64,000 nucleotides of DNA, taken from NCBI GenBank assembly GCA_937127125.1, contig CAKZLO010000075.1, forward strand, positions 46,384 through 110,383, given 5' to 3'. The position numbers and the translations under genes are program-made. The notes below the pieces were generated by a model, which saw nothing but the letters and a program-made list of their open reading frames with translations, was not told the DNA's origin and did no database searches. This document shows positions 60,956 through 64,000 of this stretch, piece after piece. Source of the stretch: an uncultured Ardenticatenia bacterium. Lineage in GTDB: Bacteria > Chloroflexota > Anaerolineae > 4572-78 > NAK82. The first letter of the stretch is position 1, and the number at the start of each line of letters is the position of its first letter.

Positions 60956-61006
60956 TGTATTCACCTCCTTTCTCTATCTGATAGAAACAGGCCATATAAG
61001 CAAAAA

Positions 61007-61038
61007 AATGTCTTTGCACCTGCCAATGCAAAGACATT
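61007..61038 (-). terminator. Attenuator terminator between rplA and rplJ
   Basis: A perfect 12-bp stem (AATGTCTTTGCA with TGCAAAGACATT; 61038-61027 and 61018-61007 in minus-strand direction) is followed by TTTTTTT. It reduces read-through into rplJ-rplL or responds to the leader fold. Confidence 0.92.
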
Positions 61039-61200
61039 CCCAGATCGAAGGATCTGCTTTTCAGTACTAGGAACCTTCGCCTCGGCAGGCTTCCCATTGT
61101 GTTACGAGTATTTTCCTCAACCCCGAGGAAATTCGTCTCTGGATTAAGCGTCGCGCGACGCGCCTGCTTTCTACAGCGTTGTACAGTTGATCAAAACAGA
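61020..61200 (-). ncRNA. Ribosomal protein L10 leader region (autoregulatory)
   Basis: The roughly 270-nt rplA-rplJ gap is far longer than the other gaps here. On the minus strand it contains GCCTGCCGAGGCGAAGG and further stems, consistent with the L10 leader to which L10-(L12)4 binds to repress its own operon. The attenuator lies at its 3' end. Limits are approximate and I could not score the motif. Confidence 0.6.
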
Positions 61201-61228
61201 TTGGTCGCGATTGTCTACCCTCAACGAA

Positions 61229-61942
61229 TCACACTGTTTGCAACTGCTGTGCCTGATAAACATCCACTTTTATACCAGGCCCCATAGTGGGAGCAATGGT
61301 GAGCCGGCGGATATACTGTCCCTTGGCAGCAGATGGTTTAGCGCGCTGCACGGCCTCCATCAGAGCGGCCAAGTTCTCAAGTAGCTGCTCATTGCTAAAG
61401 CTAACCCGCCCGATGGGCACGTGAATGTTGGCTGTCTTGTCCGTGCGAAATTCTACTCGCCCCGCTTTCAGCTCCTTGATCACGCGAGGCAGATCATCCT
61501 CAGGCACAATCGTTCCGGACTTTGGACTAGGCATCAGTCCGCGAGGACCGAGCTGACGACCCAGTCGTCCCACTTTGCTCATCATAGCTGGGGTTGCAAC
61601 CGCGACATCGAAATCGAACCAACCATCCTGGATGCGTTTGATAAGATCGTCGCTGCCTACGTAGTCGGCGCCAGCTTCACGAGCTGCTTTCTCGGCCTCT
61701 CCTTCGGCGAAGACAAGTACTCGCACGGTACGTCCTGTGCCATGTGGCAGGGAAACAGTGCTTCGCACTTGTTGATCCGCCTGTCGTGGATCAACTCCCA
61801 TCTTCAGATGCACCTCAACGGTAGCGTCAAAATTAGCGTAAGACGCTCTCCGCGCCAGGTCGATCGCCTCCGCTGGAGAATAGGTGCGGTTTCGATCCAC
61901 CAGTTTAGCGGCCTCTCGATATTTCTTCCCTCGTTTTGGCAT
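61229..61942 (-). CDS. rplA: 50S ribosomal protein L1
   Basis: The 237-residue protein has [28 protein letters not shown], the diagnostic [21 protein letters not shown] and the C-terminal [17 protein letters not shown]. It forms the mobile L1 stalk and usually represses rplK-rplA translation. GGAGG lies 6 nt before the ATG. Confidence 0.98.
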   Translation of the reverse strand: MPKRGKKYREAAKLVDRNRTYSPAEAIDLARRASYANFDATVEVHLKMGVDPRQADQQVRSTVSLPHGTGRTVRVLVFAEGEAEKAAREAGADYVGSDDLIKRIQDGWFDFDVAVATPAMMSKVGRLGRQLGPRGLMPSPKSGTIVPEDDLPRVIKELKAGRVEFRTDKTANIHVPIGRVSFSNEQLLENLAALMEAVQRAKPSAAKGQYIRRLTIAPTMGPGIKVDVYQAQQLQTV

Positions 61943-62022
61943 GTTAACCTCCAGTGGTGCTAGCGGATCGGTTTCTCTTTACGATCCTTCCACATATGTT
62001 CCAATAAGAGTAGATGGACACT

Positions 62023-62448
62023 TCAGTCCTTGATGGTGATCCCCATACTACGTGCACTGCCTTCGATCTGCTTCATCGCACCTTCAATATCCACCGCGTT
62101 CAAGTCTTTCATCTTCAGCTCGGCGATTTCGCGCAACTGGGCGCGGGTGATGGTGGCTGCCTTGGTGCGGTTGGGTGTAGCCGAACCCTTCTCGATACCT
62201 GTTGCCTTCTTGAGCAGATCGGTCACCGGTGGGGTCTTGGTGATAAAGGTAAACGTCTGATCCTGATAAACCGTTATCTCCACAGGGATGATGGAGCCGA
62301 CCTGGCCAGCCGTACGCGCGTTATATTCTTTGCAGAATGCCATAATATTCACGCCATGCTGGCCCAATGCTGGTCCTACAGGCGGTGCAGGGGTCGCTTT
62401 ACCTGCCGGTAGTTGTAGCTTAATAATTGCTTTTACTTTCTTAGCCAT
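62023..62448 (-). CDS. rplK: 50S ribosomal protein L11
   Basis: The 141-residue protein reads [34 protein letters not shown] and ends with the RNA-binding C-domain ([23 protein letters not shown]). Length and motifs are standard. GGAGGG lies about 12 nt before the ATG. Confidence 0.98.
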   Translation of the reverse strand: MAKKVKAIIKLQLPAGKATPAPPVGPALGQHGVNIMAFCKEYNARTAGQVGSIIPVEITVYQDQTFTFITKTPPVTDLLKKATGIEKGSATPNRTKAATITRAQLREIAELKMKDLNAVDIEGAMKQIEGSARSMGITIKD

Positions 62449-62489
62449 CCGTAGTGTGATCCCTCCAATTTCACGAAACCCAGGCCCAG

Positions 62490-63215
62490 CTAGATTCGCT
62501 CGACCTGCAAAAAGTCGACTTCAACTGGCGTCTCTCGACCAAACATGCTCACCAAGACGCGCACCCGCGCCCGATCGGTGTCAATGGCGTCCACGACACC
62601 CACAAAGTCTTCAAATAGTCCCTCTGTGATGCGCACTTTTTGTCCTACCCTGAAGCTCACCTTGATCTTGGGAGCCTCTGCTTCCATACGCCGTAGAATC
62701 TTATCCACTTCCTCCGGGCGCAAAGGCACAGGCTTGGCACCTGACCGCACGAAGTCCGTAACGCCAGGTGTGTTGCGCACTACATACCAAGTGTCATCGT
62801 TCATGACCATTTCGACCAGGACATATCCAGGAAAGATGCGCCGCTCCGTAGTACGACGTTGACCGTCCTTTAATTCCACTTCTTCTTCAGTTGGGACGAT
62901 CACCTGGAAAATCTGGTTTTGCATCCCCATCGACTCGATGCGGTGCTCAAGGTTCTTTTTGACCTTATTCTCGTAACCCGAGTAGCTGTGCACAACATAC
63001 CATGCCGTGCCTTCCGGTCGTGCGGGCTTTGCCTCCGCGCCTTTTTCTTGTGCCTCGCCCTCAACTGCGGATGCGAAGCCCTGTTCCGACTCAGAAGCAG
63101 CAGGCGCTGATCCCTGGTCAGATGCTTCACCAGAAGCGCTGATGCTCAGCTTATCCTCAGGTTTGATCTCGGTCTCGGTTTTAACTTTCGGCTTCGTGCG
63201 AGTTGCCCTAGCCAT
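62490..63215 (-). CDS. nusG: Transcription antitermination factor NusG with extended acidic N-terminus
   Basis: The 241-residue protein has a NusG N-terminal domain from about residue 70 ([45 protein letters not shown]) and a KOW domain at the C-terminus ([21 protein letters not shown]). The first 68 residues are an additional Ser/Glu/Ala-rich, probably disordered tail; E. coli NusG has 181 residues in total. I chose ATG 63215, which has AAGGA 3-4 nt upstream, rather than the open frame extending to 63455 across secE. Confidence 0.96.
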   Translation of the reverse strand: MARATRTKPKVKTETEIKPEDKLSISASGEASDQGSAPAASESEQGFASAVEGEAQEKGAEAKPARPEGTAWYVVHSYSGYENKVKKNLEHRIESMGMQNQIFQVIVPTEEEVELKDGQRRTTERRIFPGYVLVEMVMNDDTWYVVRNTPGVTDFVRSGAKPVPLRPEEVDKILRRMEAEAPKIKVSFRVGQKVRITEGLFEDFVGVVDAIDTDRARVRVLVSMFGRETPVEVDFLQVERI

Positions 63216-63271
63216 CTTTCCTTGAGTCGATCTGCCAGGATAAGGATAATTGAAGGAGTCCTGGCTTTTTG

Positions 63272-63580
63272 CTACTCCCGTTGAATCAGATACCACGCTG
63301 TCACACCAATTATCACAACGACCAGAGCGGCCAAATACCCTGCCCAACTGCCTAGGACGAGCTGCTTCATTATTTCTGCAAACGCGAAATCGGCTAATCC
63401 CAGAATAGCCGCCATGCTTGCAACCGCGCCTAGCACAATGAGGGTGAGATGCCATGCTTCCTTGCGTGTAGGCCAGGTTACTTTGCGTAGCTCAGCTCGG
63501 GTATCGCGCAGGTATTGTACAACCGGTTGTACCAAGCGGTTCACAATACCTACCTGCAAGGCACCAGTTGCTTTGGCCAC
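63272..63580 (-). CDS. secE: Preprotein translocase subunit SecE
   Basis: This 102-residue protein has the amphipathic RDTRAELRKVTWPTRKEAW helix, the SecE signature, and two hydrophobic helices (the second ending WYLIQRE). Most bacterial SecE have one helix after this motif. The start is GTG, with GAGGTG 4 nt upstream. Confidence 0.96.
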   Translation of the reverse strand: MAKATGALQVGIVNRLVQPVVQYLRDTRAELRKVTWPTRKEAWHLTLIVLGAVASMAAILGLADFAFAEIMKQLVLGSWAGYLAALVVVIIGVTAWYLIQRE

Positions 63581-63637
63581 AGTACACCTCTGATCGTTAT
63601 GAACTACCAGCTATCCACTAATTCTCAAGAGCTAGCA

Positions 63638-63654
63638 CTTTGCACAGTGCAAAG
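63638..63654. repeat. 17-bp palindrome between rpmG and secE
   Basis: CTTTGCAC-A-GTGCAAAG is a perfect 8-1-8 inverted repeat one base past the rpmG stop. There is no U-tract; it may be an RNase site or stabilising hairpin if the extended stem opens. Confidence 0.55.
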
Positions 63655-63655
63655 G

Positions 63656-63820
63656 CTACTTTGTCTCGCGGTGCAGCGTGTGCGTACGGCACCGCGGACA
63701 GAACTTTCTTAGCTCCAGACGCGCCGTGTCGTTACGTCGATTTTTCTCCGTAGTATAGTTGCGCTCGCGACACTGCGTACACGCCAAAGTGATAACTGTT
63801 CGAATTGCTTTCTTGGCCAT
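63656..63820 (-). CDS. rpmG: 50S ribosomal protein L33
   Basis: This 54-residue zinc-ribbon L33 with CTQC and CPRC pairs reads [20 protein letters not shown] and KKFCPRC-like segments up to LHRETK. It is small and found by translating the minus strand between tuf and secE. The four Cys mean the zinc-binding (C+) form. Confidence 0.95.
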   Translation of the reverse strand: MAKKAIRTVITLACTQCRERNYTTEKNRRNDTARLELRKFCPRCRTHTLHRETK

Positions 63821-63832
63821 CTCTCATCGAAA

Positions 63833-63862
63833 GGGGGGCTATGAGGTAGTCTCTCGCCCCCC
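63833..63862 (-). terminator. GC-rich hairpin after tuf
   Basis: GGGGGGC/GCCCCCC stems (63833-63839 and 63856-63862) with a 16-nt loop and only TTTC beyond it on the minus strand. It is a weak terminator or processing hairpin between tuf and rpmG. Confidence 0.6.
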
Positions 63863-63919
63863 ATCTCCTTTCTACAAGAGCTCAGCACGTGAATGAACGA
63901 CTACACGGTAAGCGCAAAA

Positions 63920-64000
63920 TCATTCCAGGATCTTGGTGATAACGCCGGCGCCCACGGTGCGTCCGCCCTCGCGGATGGCAAAGCGGCTGCCTGCTTCCAA
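63920..64000 (-). CDS. tuf: Elongation factor Tu, C-terminal 26 codons (partial)
   Basis: The minus strand from the window edge reads LEAGSRFAIREGGRTVGAGV followed by ITKILE and TGA. This is the conserved last strand of EF-Tu domain 3. The rest lies outside the window. Its position before rpmG-secE-nusG is the usual bacterial order. Confidence 0.97.
   Translation of the reverse strand: MEAGSRFAIREGGRTVGAGVITKILE

Noticed and set aside
63216..63455. N-terminal extension of nusG across secE
   Set aside because: It overlaps the well-defined secE gene and lacks a ribosome binding site; ATG 63215 has AAGGA.
1..64000. CRISPR arrays, insertion sequences or prophage
   Set aside because: I saw no regularly spaced repeats, transposase, integrase or structural phage genes.

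Overview
This window looks like part of a chromosome from a Chloroflexota-type bacterium, probably anaerobic or thermophilic. That placement is an inference. It rests on the GC-rich but not extreme composition, frequent GTG/TTG starts with strong AGGAGG-type ribosome binding sites, the gene families present (two-universal-stress-domain GpgS fusion, mannose-1-phosphate guanylyltransferase/phosphomannomutase-like fusion, DUF2905, LysM-M23 and TPR-L,D-transpeptidase wall enzymes) and a tungsten-type aldehyde ferredoxin oxidoreductase. I see no transposase, integrase, phage gene, CRISPR array or rRNA. Both ends cut genes: an alpha-oxoamine synthase at the left and tuf at the right.

Positions 1-11 kb: after the truncated PLP enzyme, a minus-strand unit of about 10 kb runs from a perfect-consensus promoter (TTGACA, 17 bp, TATAAT) near 10.9 kb. 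It encodes a small Cys protein, an UPF0173 metallohydrolase, a GNAT-like protein, a sugar-nucleotide epimerase, a glutamate-dehydrogenase-family enzyme fused to two CBS domains, a glycosidase-like lipoprotein, and a 2-hydroxyacyl-CoA-dehydratase-type pair plus its ATP-dependent activator. Several of these genes are joined by 4-base ATGA overlaps.

Positions 11-24 kb: a HAD hydrolase overlapping a TspO-like protein, DUF2905, cell-wall enzymes (LysM/M23 endopeptidase; TPR/L,D-transpeptidase) with strong promoters, a divergent histidine phosphatase/ITPase pair, a molybdenum hydroxylase operon with a DUF429 gene inside it, and tRNA-His plus tRNA-Thr.

Positions 24-33 kb: a minus-strand operon led by a response regulator-histidine kinase, followed by a membrane mannosyltransferase-like protein, two GT4 enzymes, a USP-USP-GpgS fusion and a GT2-like enzyme. 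It probably makes glucosylglycerate-based solutes or glycans. The nucleotide-sugar fusion at 57-60 kb could supply GDP-mannose or similar precursors.

Positions 33-40 kb: a promoter, a roughly 160-nt structured leader and an intrinsic terminator precede an AOR gene. Then come a second terminator, a radical SAM/SPASM maturase with an AbrB-like N-terminus, and two MoaD/ThiS-like proteins. This is a candidate metal-cofactor-controlled tungstoenzyme cluster. A rhamnulokinase/sugar isomerase pair follows.

Positions 40-57 kb: YraN, a GT4, a polyprenyl glycosylphosphotransferase, two M20 peptidases, an MFS transporter, endonuclease IV and a thioredoxin-like protein without the CxxC cysteines. Next is a minus-strand operon linking a Gfo/Idh/MocA oxidoreductase, a complete branched-chain-amino-acid-type ABC transporter and a non-pyrrolysine MttB-family methyltransferase.

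Positions 57-64 kb: the nucleotide-sugar fusion converges on the ribosomal/transcription block tuf-rpmG-secE-nusG-rplK-rplA-rplJ-rplL (minus strand). That block has an L10-leader-type attenuator before rplJ and a long terminator after rplL.
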